From an uncultured Erysipelotrichaceae bacterium (GTDB lineage: Bacteria; Bacillota_I; Bacilli_A; RF39; UBA660), in the NCBI GenBank assembly GCA_902766815.1, contig CACXEZ010000124.1, forward strand, positions 1-11,234: a DNA stretch of 11,234 nt, given 5' to 3'. The notes under the pieces were generated by a model. The model was not told the origin of the DNA, did no database searches, and was given only the letters and a program-made list of their open reading frames with translations. Below are positions 1-6,663 of the stretch, one piece after another; the first letter of the stretch is position 1; every line of letters starts with the position of its first letter. The position numbers and the translations under genes were made by a program.

Positions 1-17
1 CATATTCATTACCTCTT
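1..17 (-). promoter_or_regulatory. Ribosome binding site and start codon of a gene leaving the window
   Basis: On the minus strand an AAGAGG Shine-Dalgarno sequence (12-17) lies 8 bases ahead of an ATG at 3-1. A second in-frame ATG at 9-7 is only 2 bases from the Shine-Dalgarno, so the ATG at 3-1 is the better start. Only one codon is inside the window, so the product cannot be named. The site shows that another minus-strand gene follows murC, behind its own candidate promoter. Confidence 0.6.
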
Positions 18-26
18 CTTTCTAAC

Positions 27-67
27 TAATATAAGTAGAGAAGATGATATCCTCTCTACTTATATTA
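27..67. repeat. Perfect 15-bp inverted repeat (hairpin or operator)
   Basis: The arms at 27-41 (TAATATAAGTAGAGA) and 53-67 (TCTCTACTTATATTA) are exact reverse complements separated by 11 bases. No T-run follows on either strand, so it does not look like an intrinsic terminator. On the minus strand the right arm contains the candidate -10 box (59-64), and transcription would start near the loop. An operator for a dimeric regulator is therefore possible; an RNA hairpin in read-through transcripts is the alternative. It does not match CIRCE or the CtsR operator as I remember them. Confidence 0.65.
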
Positions 68-85
68 TTCGCCCTTTTAAGTCAA
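59..85 (-). promoter_or_regulatory. Candidate sigma-A type promoter for the gene at the left edge
   Basis: Read on the minus strand there is TTGACT (85-80, five of six matches to the -35 consensus) and TATAAG (64-59, five of six matches to the -10). The spacer is 15 bases, shorter than the usual 17, which weakens the call. The -10 lies inside the right arm of the 27-67 inverted repeat. Confidence 0.4.
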
Positions 86-115
86 GAATCCTTCCTATTT
101 TGGAAAAAATTACCA

Positions 116-150
116 AAAATAAAAAAAAGAATCCAAATAAATGGTTCCTT
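116..150 (-). terminator. Probable intrinsic terminator after murC
   Basis: Seven bases beyond the murC stop, minus-strand arms AAGGAACCA (150-142) and TGGATTCTT (135-127) can pair around a 6-base loop, with small bulges. They are followed at once by a run of T (128-121) and then ATTTTT. The stem is imperfect and AT-rich, as expected in this genome. It would end the rimM-trmD-murC unit. Confidence 0.45.
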
Positions 151-157
151 GAAAAAA

Positions 158-1438
158 TCATAATAAATTTTCTAACTCATTCTCTAGACTACTAATATCA
201 TTAGGACTCATAAAAGCAAATACTGCATTATCATAAATAGTCAGCTTACTAGCTTCATCCATAGAAATAGAATAACAATTATCTAACTTCCGAACAATCA
301 TATCAGAAGTTACATCTGGATAATCTTCTTGCCTCTCACGAGCAGGATGAATAGGAAGTACATAACTAGCATCAGCATCACGAAACACTTCTACCAAATC
401 TAAAGCAAACTCTTTCGTTCTAGAAAAAGTATGTGGTTGAAAAATAATAATTAAGCTCTTATCTGAATATTTTTGCCTAATAGCCTGAACAGTAGCTTTT
501 ACCTCATTAGGATGATGTGCGTAATCATCAATAATAACATTATTGCCTACTACCTTCTCAGTAAATCTTCTCTTAGCACCAACAAAGTCTTTTAAATTTT
601 GAGAAACTTCCTCATAGGAAATTCCTTCCTCCATACAAACTGTAATAACAGCTAAAGCATCTAACAACTGATGAGTTCCATAAAGTGGTAAATCAAAATG
701 TCCATAGCTATCTATATCAAAAGAAATTCCCTTACTGTGATACATCACATTACTAGCCACCACATCATTATTCTCTCCTAAACCAAAAAATTTAATTGGC
801 TTTTCTACTTTCATTTTTCTAGTATAAGGATCATCACCATAAGCAATAATTTCTTTAGTAGCATGATTAGCATAACTAGTATATGCATCAATAACATCAT
901 CAATATCTTTATAATAATCTACATGATCCAAATCGATATTAGTAATAACAGCATAATAAGGAAGATACGCTAAAAAATGTCTCTTATATTCACATGATTC
1001 TAAAGCAAAATAAGTATTATCCTGACTAGCACTACCAGTACCATCACCAATCAAATAATTAATCCCTTTGTTTTTGAAAGCTAATGCCATCATATTCGTA
1101 GTAGTAGTCTTTCCATGACAACCCGCAATACAAATAGTCTTAAACTCACGACTTAAAATTCCTACCATTTCATTATATTCATAAATTTTAAGTCCTAAAC
1201 TCTTAGCCTTAACAAGTTCCACATTATCATCCCGAATACTAGCCCCCTTAATAATAGTCATATCTTCCTTAATATTATTCTCCTGATAAACAAATACAGG
1301 AATATGATTCTTAACAAGTTCTGATTCCGTAAAAAAATGCTTTTCTATATCACTTCCCAAAACCTTATAACCTAACTGTTTTAATATAACTGCTAAAGCA
1401 CTCATACCAGTACCCTTAATACCAATAAAATAATACAC
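158..1438 (-). CDS. murC: UDP-N-acetylmuramate--L-alanine ligase
   Basis: MurC is the cytoplasmic ATP-dependent ligase that adds L-alanine to UDP-N-acetylmuramic acid, the first amino-acid step of peptidoglycan precursor synthesis. The 426-residue product shows the N-terminal nucleotide-binding loop FIGIKGTGMS (residues 4-13), the Mur-ligase ATP loop GCHGKTTTT (106-114), the central-domain stretch around NIDLDHVDYY (167-176), and the C-terminal domain with AKRRF (288-292) and DDYAHHPNE (304-312). Length and order fit Firmicute MurC. The final GAGDI-type loop reads MSPNDI (410-415), a small deviation. The start is GTG (1438-1436): no ATG lies upstream before a stop, AGGGG sits about six bases ahead, and the GTG shares one base with the TAG of the preceding gene, so translation is probably coupled. 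It appears to be the last gene of the rimM-trmD unit. Confidence 0.96.
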   Translation of the reverse strand: MYYFIGIKGTGMSALAVILKQLGYKVLGSDIEKHFFTESELVKNHIPVFVYQENNIKEDMTIIKGASIRDDNVELVKAKSLGLKIYEYNEMVGILSREFKTICIAGCHGKTTTTNMMALAFKNKGINYLIGDGTGSASQDNTYFALESCEYKRHFLAYLPYYAVITNIDLDHVDYYKDIDDVIDAYTSYANHATKEIIAYGDDPYTRKMKVEKPIKFFGLGENNDVVASNVMYHSKGISFDIDSYGHFDLPLYGTHQLLDALAVITVCMEEGISYEEVSQNLKDFVGAKRRFTEKVVGNNVIIDDYAHHPNEVKATVQAIRQKYSDKSLIIIFQPHTFSRTKEFALDLVEVFRDADASYVLPIHPARERQEDYPDVTSDMIVRKLDNCYSISMDEASKLTIYDNAVFAFMSPNDISSLENELENLL

Positions 1439-1920
1439 TATCTTCCCCTACCTTTCTTTGTTTCCTCCTCATCCAAATAATACAAATCTGAATAATAACT
1501 ATTCATCATTCTTTTTTGCATATTAAGATGATACAACTTCATCTTCAACTGATTAACAATCAATTGAATCTGCCTAATAGCATAACTTCCATAAGTATTT
1601 CCCAAATACTTAATATAACGATTCAATATATTAATCCTTAATCTTTCAGCCTCTATAATTGCTTCTTGAATAGTTCCTTCATCAGCACCATCCTCATCAA
1701 TTGAATTAATTATCTTCAATAAATATCTTAACTTGATTTCTACCTTTTTCTTTATCATTTTTTCACTTAAGCTAGGATTCACAAAAACGATTTTATTAAC
1801 CTCTATAGCATCTTCTACTTTAGTTTTTGGAGTAATAGGATATCCCTTTATTTTATCATACTCTAAATATAATATTTCACCTGTTTTAATATCCTTATGT
1901 AAATAATAGTTCTTCTCCAT
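1438..1920 (-). CDS. Unrecognised 160-residue protein between trmD and murC
   Basis: I do not recognise the family. The product is soluble-looking, with no signal peptide or membrane segment. Residues 1 to about 50 look beta-rich, with a short repeated theme (TGEILYLEYDKIKGYPI). Residues about 55-140 look like a long, charged helical region (KKKVEIKLRYLLKIIN and QLIVNQLKMKLYHLNMQKRM). The tail is acidic and then basic (DEEETKKGRGR). The ATG start has a good AGAGGAG Shine-Dalgarno (1929-1935) placed in the last codons of trmD, 8 bases ahead. Its TAG overlaps the murC GTG by one base, so it is a translated member of this tightly packed unit. Codon use matches its neighbours. Position alone cannot decide between a role in translation (trmD, rimM) and in the cell wall (murC). 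Confidence 0.85.
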   Translation of the reverse strand: MEKNYYLHKDIKTGEILYLEYDKIKGYPITPKTKVEDAIEVNKIVFVNPSLSEKMIKKKVEIKLRYLLKIINSIDEDGADEGTIQEAIIEAERLRINILNRYIKYLGNTYGSYAIRQIQLIVNQLKMKLYHLNMQKRMMNSYYSDLYYLDEEETKKGRGR

Positions 1921-1925
1921 TTAAA

Positions 1926-2576
1926 CTACTCCTCTCTAGAATTCGTATTCATCTGTCTTTGTTCTTCTCTCCACTTAGCAATATTAGCATGGTGCCCACT
2001 AAGTAATACCTCTGGAACCTCTAACCCTTCAAAAATAGCTGGTTTTGTATAAACAGGATAATCCACAAGTCCATCAGTAAAAGTTTCACTAGTTAGACTT
2101 TCTTCATTAATTACTCCTGGAATCAATCGAGTAACAGCATCCACTACCACCATAGCCGGAACCTCTCCACCAGTCAAAACAAATTCTCCAATAGATAAAG
2201 TTCTATCTACAATAGTTTTAATTCTCTCATCAAATCCCTCATAATGTCCACAAAGTAAAATGATATGTTTCATTCTAGAAAATTCTAAAGCTATACTCTG
2301 TTGAAATACCTCTCCACTAGGTGTCAACATAATAACAACACTATTCTCCGTCTTTAAAGCACGAATAGCTCTAAATATTGGTTCACACATTAATACCATT
2401 CCAGCTCCGCCACCATAAGAATAATCATCTACTTGATGACGAGGAAAAGGAGAATAATCTCTAATATTATGAACATTAACTTCAACCAATCCCTTTTCTC
2501 TAGCTCTTCCTATAATAGAATCATTCAAAAATTCATAAAACATATTAGGAAACAAAGTTAAAATATCTATCTTCAT
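1926..2576 (-). CDS. trmD: tRNA (guanine-37-N1)-methyltransferase, short C-terminus
   Basis: TrmD transfers a methyl group from S-adenosylmethionine to N1 of G37 in tRNAs, preventing +1 frameshifting. It is a SPOUT enzyme that works as a dimer with a trefoil knot. Visible motifs are DDYSYGGGAGM (50-60), LTPSGE (84-89), CGHYEGFDERI (109-119), SIGEFVLTGGEVPAM (128-142) and VPEVLLSGHHANI (187-199). R150 aligns with E. coli Arg154. The residue matching the catalytic base Asp169 appears to be Glu (E164 in SETF). The protein ends at 216 residues just after KWREEQRQ, whereas B. subtilis and E. coli enzymes are about 243-255 and continue with an RRPDLL-type helix. ATG start with GGGGG (2583-2587) six bases ahead. 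It follows rimM by 13 bases, the usual rimM-trmD order, but rplS does not follow. Confidence 0.95.
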   Translation of the reverse strand: MKIDILTLFPNMFYEFLNDSIIGRAREKGLVEVNVHNIRDYSPFPRHQVDDYSYGGGAGMVLMCEPIFRAIRALKTENSVVIMLTPSGEVFQQSIALEFSRMKHIILLCGHYEGFDERIKTIVDRTLSIGEFVLTGGEVPAMVVVDAVTRLIPGVINEESLTSETFTDGLVDYPVYTKPAIFEGLEVPEVLLSGHHANIAKWREEQRQMNTNSREE

Positions 2577-2589
2577 AACTATCCCCCAT

Positions 2590-3084
2590 TTAATCTAATA
2601 ATCCCTTAATATCTTTAATAGAAATAGTTCCTTTCTTCAAGTTAATGTCTTCTATTATATCACAAACTACTGGAACAAGATACTCTTTTTCATTCTTGTT
2701 TACAACAATCTTATCTTGATACTTATCATGAAGATAATGACTAACTACACCCACTTGTTCCCCATTCACGAGTACATTTAATCCAACAAAATCATCATCT
2801 AAATATTCAAACTTGTCTAAATCCAACTCATCTCTAGTAGTATAAACATATTTTCCCTTATACTTTAATACATCATTAATATTATTAATTCCATCCATCG
2901 TAATCATATCAAATATTTTATGATATCGATAACTTTTAATAACTTCTTGATCTTTACTCTTTCCGATATATATATTCTTACCCTCTTTAAATATCTTATT
3001 TTTATATTTAAAATCAGATAATATTCTTACCTCTCCCTTAATACCATGAGTATTAACAATCCTACCAATATTAATATACTCCAT
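2590..3084 (-). CDS. rimM: Ribosome maturation factor RimM
   Basis: RimM binds the 30S subunit (ribosomal protein S19) and assists maturation of the 16S rRNA 3' (head) domain. The 164-residue product has the N-terminal RimM barrel opening with GRIVNTHGIKGEVRI (7-21) and the element DGINNINDVLKYKGKYVY (64-81). A C-terminal PRC-barrel follows, including LVNGEQVGVVSHYLHDKYQDKI (105-126) and the terminal EYLVPVVCDIIEDINLKKG stretch (133-151). Length is normal. The ATG is preceded by a strong GGGAGG (3090-3095) five bases away. It directly precedes trmD, the widely conserved order. In B. subtilis rpsP and the KH-domain gene lie upstream; here the upstream neighbour is an RNA methyltransferase 83 bases away. 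Confidence 0.95.
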   Translation of the reverse strand: MEYINIGRIVNTHGIKGEVRILSDFKYKNKIFKEGKNIYIGKSKDQEVIKSYRYHKIFDMITMDGINNINDVLKYKGKYVYTTRDELDLDKFEYLDDDFVGLNVLVNGEQVGVVSHYLHDKYQDKIVVNKNEKEYLVPVVCDIIEDINLKKGTISIKDIKGLLD

Positions 3085-3167
3085 AATTACCTCCCATGTT
3101 ATCTTATTAATACCTATTAAAACTTACCAACCTTCACCTTTGATAATTGCTTCATAACTACTTAAAA

Positions 3168-3899
3168 CTATTTATTATTAATTTCATACAACAGAATAGA
3201 AGCCGCAACTGAAGCATTCAAACTTTCACAATTTTCATTCATCTTAATATATAAATACTCATCACATAACTCTTCAATATTTTTACTAATACCTTGCCCC
3301 TCATTACCAATAACCAAAGCAAAATGAGAATAAATTGAAGATGTTCTTACATCATGACCGTTTGTAACTTTAGTACCAACAATTTTATAATCTTTCATCT
3401 TTAACTGACGAATTATCTTTTCTGTATTAGCAGAAATAATCGGAATATGAAACATCATCCCTTGGCTAGCTCTAACAACTTTAGGATTATAAACATCTAC
3501 AGTATCATGACTACAAATAATAGTATCAATATTAAAAGCAACAGCACTTCTAATAATAGTTCCTAAGTTTCCAGGATCCTGTATTCTATCTAAAATTAAT
3601 ACTTTTTCTCCTATCTCTACTTCGTTGTTTTTTTTATAAACCACCGCCATCACATTAGAAGGACTATCTACAGAAGATAATTTTTTTAACACTTCACGAG
3701 ATACATATAAAGTGGGAACATCCATCGGAAATATTTCATTAGCTTCCAATATCAATTCTTTAATTAAACCAGCTTTATAAGCTTCTAATACCAAATGTTT
3801 TGTTTCTACCAAAAAAATATCTTGTTCATCTCGATATTTTTTATCCTTTAACTTGGAAAGTTCTTTAATATATTTATTATTAACAGATGTAATTAACAT
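3168..3899 (-). CDS. TrmH/SpoU-family RNA 2'-O-methyltransferase
   Basis: A 243-residue SPOUT-class enzyme predicted to methylate a ribose 2'-OH in rRNA or tRNA using S-adenosylmethionine. An N-terminal substrate-binding domain (about 1-90, with DIFLVETKHLVLEA at 27-40) precedes the knotted catalytic domain. That domain carries motif 1 DRIQDPGNLGTIIRSA (104-119), NPKVVRASQGMMFHIP (138-153), motif 2 VIGNEGQGIS (196-205) and motif 3 ESLNASVAASILLYE (225-239). The layout matches the Firmicute YsgA type and RlmB-like proteins. The exact target base cannot be read from sequence, so no gene symbol is given. The ATG lies inside the end of the metallopeptidase gene (7-base overlap), and its own Shine-Dalgarno is weak, so coupled translation is likely. 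TAG stop. Confidence 0.92.
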   Translation of the reverse strand: MLITSVNNKYIKELSKLKDKKYRDEQDIFLVETKHLVLEAYKAGLIKELILEANEIFPMDVPTLYVSREVLKKLSSVDSPSNVMAVVYKKNNEVEIGEKVLILDRIQDPGNLGTIIRSAVAFNIDTIICSHDTVDVYNPKVVRASQGMMFHIPIISANTEKIIRQLKMKDYKIVGTKVTNGHDVRTSSIYSHFALVIGNEGQGISKNIEELCDEYLYIKMNENCESLNASVAASILLYEINNK

Positions 3900-4534
3900 G
3901 AATTTCTCAACTTCTTTCTAATTTCTTTATAACGAGGACAATATTTAGAAACAAACACCCAAAAATCTTTAGAATGATTAGCTACTAATAAATGAGATAA
4001 CTCATGAATAATTACATAATCCAAACATTCTATCTCATAATGTATTAACTCCAAATTCAAAGTAATAATATGTGTTTTAGTATTACATACTCCCCATCTT
4101 GATTTCATTTTTCTAACTCTTAAACAAGGCATAGGAATTCTCTCTTCAAAGACATGATAATAATACATTAAATGTTGATAAAAAAGTTCTTCTGCTTGTC
4201 CTCTTAACCACTTTTCTAACATATCCTGACTACTTACAATAAGAACTTTTTTATCCCTATCTAAAACAACTTTTCTCTGATGCTCAAAAATAACCTGATA
4301 AGGAATACCTAACATGCAAAAAATATCTTGCCTGTGTTTTCGAGTTTCTACTTTCTCAATCATACGACCAATAGAATTCTTATTCTCCTCTAACAACTTT
4401 TTAATACTATTCTTAGTTGTAAAATAAGATGTCGTAACATAAATAAATCCCTCTTTTACTCTAATATAAGTATTTTTATTATTCTTCTTAACAATAACTA
4501 CCACATATTCTTTATCATTATATGTAAATATCAT
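3893..4534 (-). CDS. YgjP-type (M48 superfamily) zinc metallopeptidase
   Basis: The 213-residue product belongs to the YgjP/DUF45 (COG1451) metal-dependent hydrolases. The N-terminal half (1-130) is mixed strand and helix. The catalytic C-terminal half has MKSRWGVCNTKTHIITLN (143-160), then LDYVIIHELSHLLVANHSKDFW (171-192), which contains the zinc motif HELSH (177-181) and a third probable ligand H187, and it ends in the family signature CPRYKEIRKKL (199-209). There are no membrane segments, so it is cytoplasmic, unlike HtpX. Substrates of this family are poorly defined; I recall an E. coli member linked to UTP hydrolysis, so peptidase activity is not assured. ATG start with GAGTGA ahead. The start overlaps the LemA stop (ATGA, 4531-4534), so the two are translationally coupled. 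Confidence 0.9.
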   Translation of the reverse strand: MIFTYNDKEYVVVIVKKNNKNTYIRVKEGFIYVTTSYFTTKNSIKKLLEENKNSIGRMIEKVETRKHRQDIFCMLGIPYQVIFEHQRKVVLDRDKKVLIVSSQDMLEKWLRGQAEELFYQHLMYYYHVFEERIPMPCLRVRKMKSRWGVCNTKTHIITLNLELIHYEIECLDYVIIHELSHLLVANHSKDFWVFVSKYCPRYKEIRKKLRNSC

Positions 4535-5061
4535 AATTCACTCTTATAATAAATGTACACAGGAAAATGAAAAATCTTATCTAAAAAAGATATTATTTTT
4601 AATTTTCTATAATTATTATAATCCCTAACCCCCTTATTATAACTATCTATTGCATAATTGATTCTATCCCGATTTTCTTGATATTGTTCTATCAAAGATA
4701 AATATTCTTTATTCTTTCTAATTTTCGAATATATATCACCCAAACCAACAAACTTTACCAATACTCCTTCTGTATCCTTTAATAGAACTACCCCATCAAG
4801 AGCTCCTTCTACTCCCTCTAACAAGTCTCTTTCATTTTTCATCTCTATTTTGAATTCTTCTTCATACTTCAAATATTTGACAAGAAAAGCTATCATACTA
4901 TCTAATATATTAACCCTTTCTTGAAGATAATCTTTAATAGGAATAAAACTATCCTCAATCCTATTTCTTAAAAAAAACATCCGATTTACAAAAAATAACA
5001 AAATAAATAATACTAAAGTAATAACACCAAAAATAAGAACAATAACAACATAAGTATCCAT
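4531..5061 (-). CDS. LemA-family membrane protein
   Basis: A 176-residue protein with one N-terminal membrane segment (about 4-26) followed by a helical domain. The family signatures are NRMFFLRNRIEDSFIPIKDYLQERVNIL (26-53, the LemA N-R-...-V-x-L-L pattern) and the C-terminal RINYAIDSYNKGVRDYNNY (133-151, matching the LemA R-x-x-YN-x-x-V-x-x-YN type element). The region 75-115, richer in Gly and Leu, is less typical. LemA proteins have no settled biochemical role but are often next to membrane metallopeptidases such as HtpX; here the partner is a soluble YgjP-type enzyme. The ATG is preceded by GAGGTGG (5068-5074), six bases away, and a candidate -10 box at 5083-5088, making it the first gene of its unit. 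TGA stop overlaps the next ATG. Confidence 0.88.
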   Translation of the reverse strand: MDTYVVIVLIFGVITLVLFILLFFVNRMFFLRNRIEDSFIPIKDYLQERVNILDSMIAFLVKYLKYEEEFKIEMKNERDLLEGVEGALDGVVLLKDTEGVLVKFVGLGDIYSKIRKNKEYLSLIEQYQENRDRINYAIDSYNKGVRDYNNYRKLKIISFLDKIFHFPVYIYYKSEL

Positions 5062-5082
5062 TACCTACCACCTCTTCTTATA

Positions 5083-5110
5083 ATTATAGTTTATCAAAAA
5101 TATTCACAAA
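5083..5110 (-). promoter_or_regulatory. Candidate promoter for the LemA-peptidase-methyltransferase unit
   Basis: On the minus strand a perfect TATAAT (5088-5083) lies about 22 bases ahead of the LemA ATG. The best -35 is weak: TTTGTG (5110-5105) at 16 bases, or TTGTGA (5109-5104) at 15. Transcription would start near 5076, leaving a short leader that just includes the GAGGTGG ribosome site. Confidence 0.4.
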
Positions 5111-5120
5111 AATCTATATA
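5091..5120 (+). promoter_or_regulatory. Possible promoter for the flippase gene
   Basis: TTATCA (5091-5096) and TATATA (5115-5120) are spaced by 18 bases on the plus strand and could serve as -35 and -10, giving a leader of roughly 30 bases. AT-rich spacers produce such matches by chance. A second -10-like TATATT (5150-5155), only five bases before the ATG, competes with it and would give a leaderless transcript. Confidence 0.25.
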
Positions 5121-5160
5121 AATAACGAAAGATTAAAATAAATTAAACATATATTGTATT

Positions 5161-6447
5161 ATGAAAAATAATTTTATTAAATCAACAATTATATTAATGA
5201 TTGGTGGTCTTTTGACTAAAATACTAGGCATGTTTATTAAGATTATTCTAACAAGAACCATTTCTACAGAAGGTATGGGAATTTATTCTCTAATTCTACC
5301 AACATTTAATTTATTTATTACCTTATGTTCCCTAGGTCTACCAGTAGCAATCTCTAAACTAGTAAGTGAAGAGAAAAAAAGTAGCAAAAAAATTGTTTTA
5401 TCCATTGTACCATTATCCCTATTATTTAATTTATTTCTAATAATAGTGCTATTTCTAATAGCCCCATTCTTAAGTAACAATCTCCTACACAATAGTTCTA
5501 CTTATTATCCCTTAATAGCCATAGGATTTACTCTACCATTTATCTGTATTTCTTCTATTATAAAAGGTTATTTTTTTGGTAAAGAACAAATGTTTCCAAC
5601 CACCTTATCTAATATTACAGAGCAAGTAATGAGATTATTTCTAACTTATACAGTAATATCTAGATTAATGAAATATTCTCTCACCTACGCCGTTACAGGA
5701 GTCGTATTAATTAACATCTTAAGTGAAGGTGTATCTATTATTACTCTAATGCTATTCTTACCCAAAAAGAAAAAAATCTCTCTGAAAGACTTTCATTATG
5801 ATAAAGATATCTTAAAAGATTTACTAGGAATTAGTATTCCTACTACAGGAAGCAGATTAATAGGTTCTATCTGTTATTTTCTAGAACCTATTATCTTAAC
5901 TTTAGCTCTGACAAAAGCCGGATATTCAAAAGAATTCATTACTTTGGAATACGGAATTATCAATGGATACGTTTATGCTCTACTACTCTTACCGTCTTTC
6001 TTTACTTTAGCAATATCTAGTGCCCTACTTCCCGTGGTATCTAATTCCTATAGTAAAAAAGATTATAAATATTCTAAGTATAAAATTAAACAGGCAATTG
6101 CCCTATCTCTATTAATAGGTATTCCCTGTACTCTTTTATTTATGTTTATACCAGAGTTTTTCTTGAAATTAATTTACAATACTAATGAAGGACTTATTTA
6201 TATTAAAATGATAGCGCCAATATTCTTACTTTATTACGTACAAGGACCACTGACAACCGCTATGCAAGCCATGAATAAAGCACGTGAGGCTATGCTTGGT
6301 ACTTTATACGGGTCCATCATTAGAACAATTCTATTATTTGTACTATCTTTATATCATATAGGTATGTGGGGACTACTAATTGCAAGTTCTATTAACATTA
6401 TTTTTATTACCCTTCACCATTTCTATTATGTATTTAAATCATTGTGA
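5161..6447 (+). CDS. SpoVB/MurJ-like MOP-superfamily lipid flippase
   Basis: A 428-residue polytopic membrane protein of the polysaccharide-transport/SpoVB-YtgP group, predicted to flip undecaprenyl-linked wall precursors across the membrane. The N-terminal signature GGLLTKILGMFIKIILTR (15-32), EGMGIYSLILPTFNL (37-51) and LGLPVAISKLVSE (58-70) match SpoVB/YtgP closely. A central loop with KGYFFGKEQM (135-144) and a later LGISIPTTGSR (222-232) also fit. I count about 12 hydrophobic segments; remembered SpoVB and YtgP proteins are about 90-120 residues longer and have 14, so the last helix pair seems absent, and no continuation is visible after the TGA. It is the only plus-strand gene here. No Shine-Dalgarno precedes the ATG, but the N-terminus aligns well from this Met. 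Whether it serves vegetative wall growth (MurJ-like) or cortex synthesis (SpoVB) cannot be told. Confidence 0.9.
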   Translation: MKNNFIKSTIILMIGGLLTKILGMFIKIILTRTISTEGMGIYSLILPTFNLFITLCSLGLPVAISKLVSEEKKSSKKIVLSIVPLSLLFNLFLIIVLFLIAPFLSNNLLHNSSTYYPLIAIGFTLPFICISSIIKGYFFGKEQMFPTTLSNITEQVMRLFLTYTVISRLMKYSLTYAVTGVVLINILSEGVSIITLMLFLPKKKKISLKDFHYDKDILKDLLGISIPTTGSRLIGSICYFLEPIILTLALTKAGYSKEFITLEYGIINGYVYALLLLPSFFTLAISSALLPVVSNSYSKKDYKYSKYKIKQAIALSLLIGIPCTLLFMFIPEFFLKLIYNTNEGLIYIKMIAPIFLLYYVQGPLTTAMQAMNKAREAMLGTLYGSIIRTILLFVLSLYHIGMWGLLIASSINIIFITLHHFYYVFKSL

Positions 6448-6648
6448 CATTTGTAATTTCATCTCATATCGCATCAAAAGATAAAAATTTAATAAAGGAA
6501 TCAAATAAATTAAAAATATTGGATTAGTAAGAATAAGCGCAATAGCTAAAAATATATTTATCATAGCAATAGCTAAAAAACTTATTCCCCAAACAAATAA
6601 AAATATCCTAATATTATTATAAATAATATCATATAAAGAAAAAAACAC
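6439..6648 (-). CDS. Possible small two-helix membrane protein
   Basis: A 69-residue open frame of unknown family. It encodes two hydrophobic stretches (about 13-37 and 42-58) separated by a short TNP turn and followed by a basic/polar tail (MRYEMKLQMSQ), a plausible helical hairpin. Codon choice (TTA, ATT, AAT) suits this genome. Against it, the only standard start is GTG (6648-6646), no Shine-Dalgarno lies ahead, and it overlaps the flippase end by 9 bases in convergent orientation. It sits in the same frame as the upstream ricA-type gene, just 15 bases beyond that gene's TAA, so it might be translated by re-initiation, or be a remnant or stop-codon-separated extension. Confidence 0.5.
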   Translation of the reverse strand: MFFSLYDIIYNNIRIFLFVWGISFLAIAMINIFLAIALILTNPIFLIYLIPLLNFYLLMRYEMKLQMSQ

Positions 6649-6663
6649 TATTAATTTAGTGAA

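Noticed and set aside
84..134. Direct repeat AAGAATCC at 84-91 and 127-134
   Set aside because: Eight bases in an AT-rich spacer is too short to mean much; one copy is an arm of the probable terminator.
3119..3157. Twelve-codon minus-strand frame (ATG to TAA) in the gap between the TrmH-family gene and rimM
   Set aside because: It has no ribosome binding site and no recognisable leader-peptide features, and such short frames are expected by chance.
3085..3167. Possible promoter or terminator in the 83-base gap ahead of rimM
   Set aside because: TATTAA-like sequence and a short TTAATA/TATTAA palindrome (3107-3120) are present, but no -35 lies at a suitable distance and no T-run hairpin follows the upstream gene, so neither call is supported.
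5283..5492. Minus-strand open frame of 69 codons inside the flippase gene
   Set aside because: It lies wholly within a well-supported plus-strand membrane protein and has no family resemblance of its own.
6611..6630. AT-only palindrome ATATTATT-ATA-AATAATAT as a terminator
   Set aside because: It contains no G or C, has no adjoining T-run in the needed direction, and lies inside the small membrane ORF.
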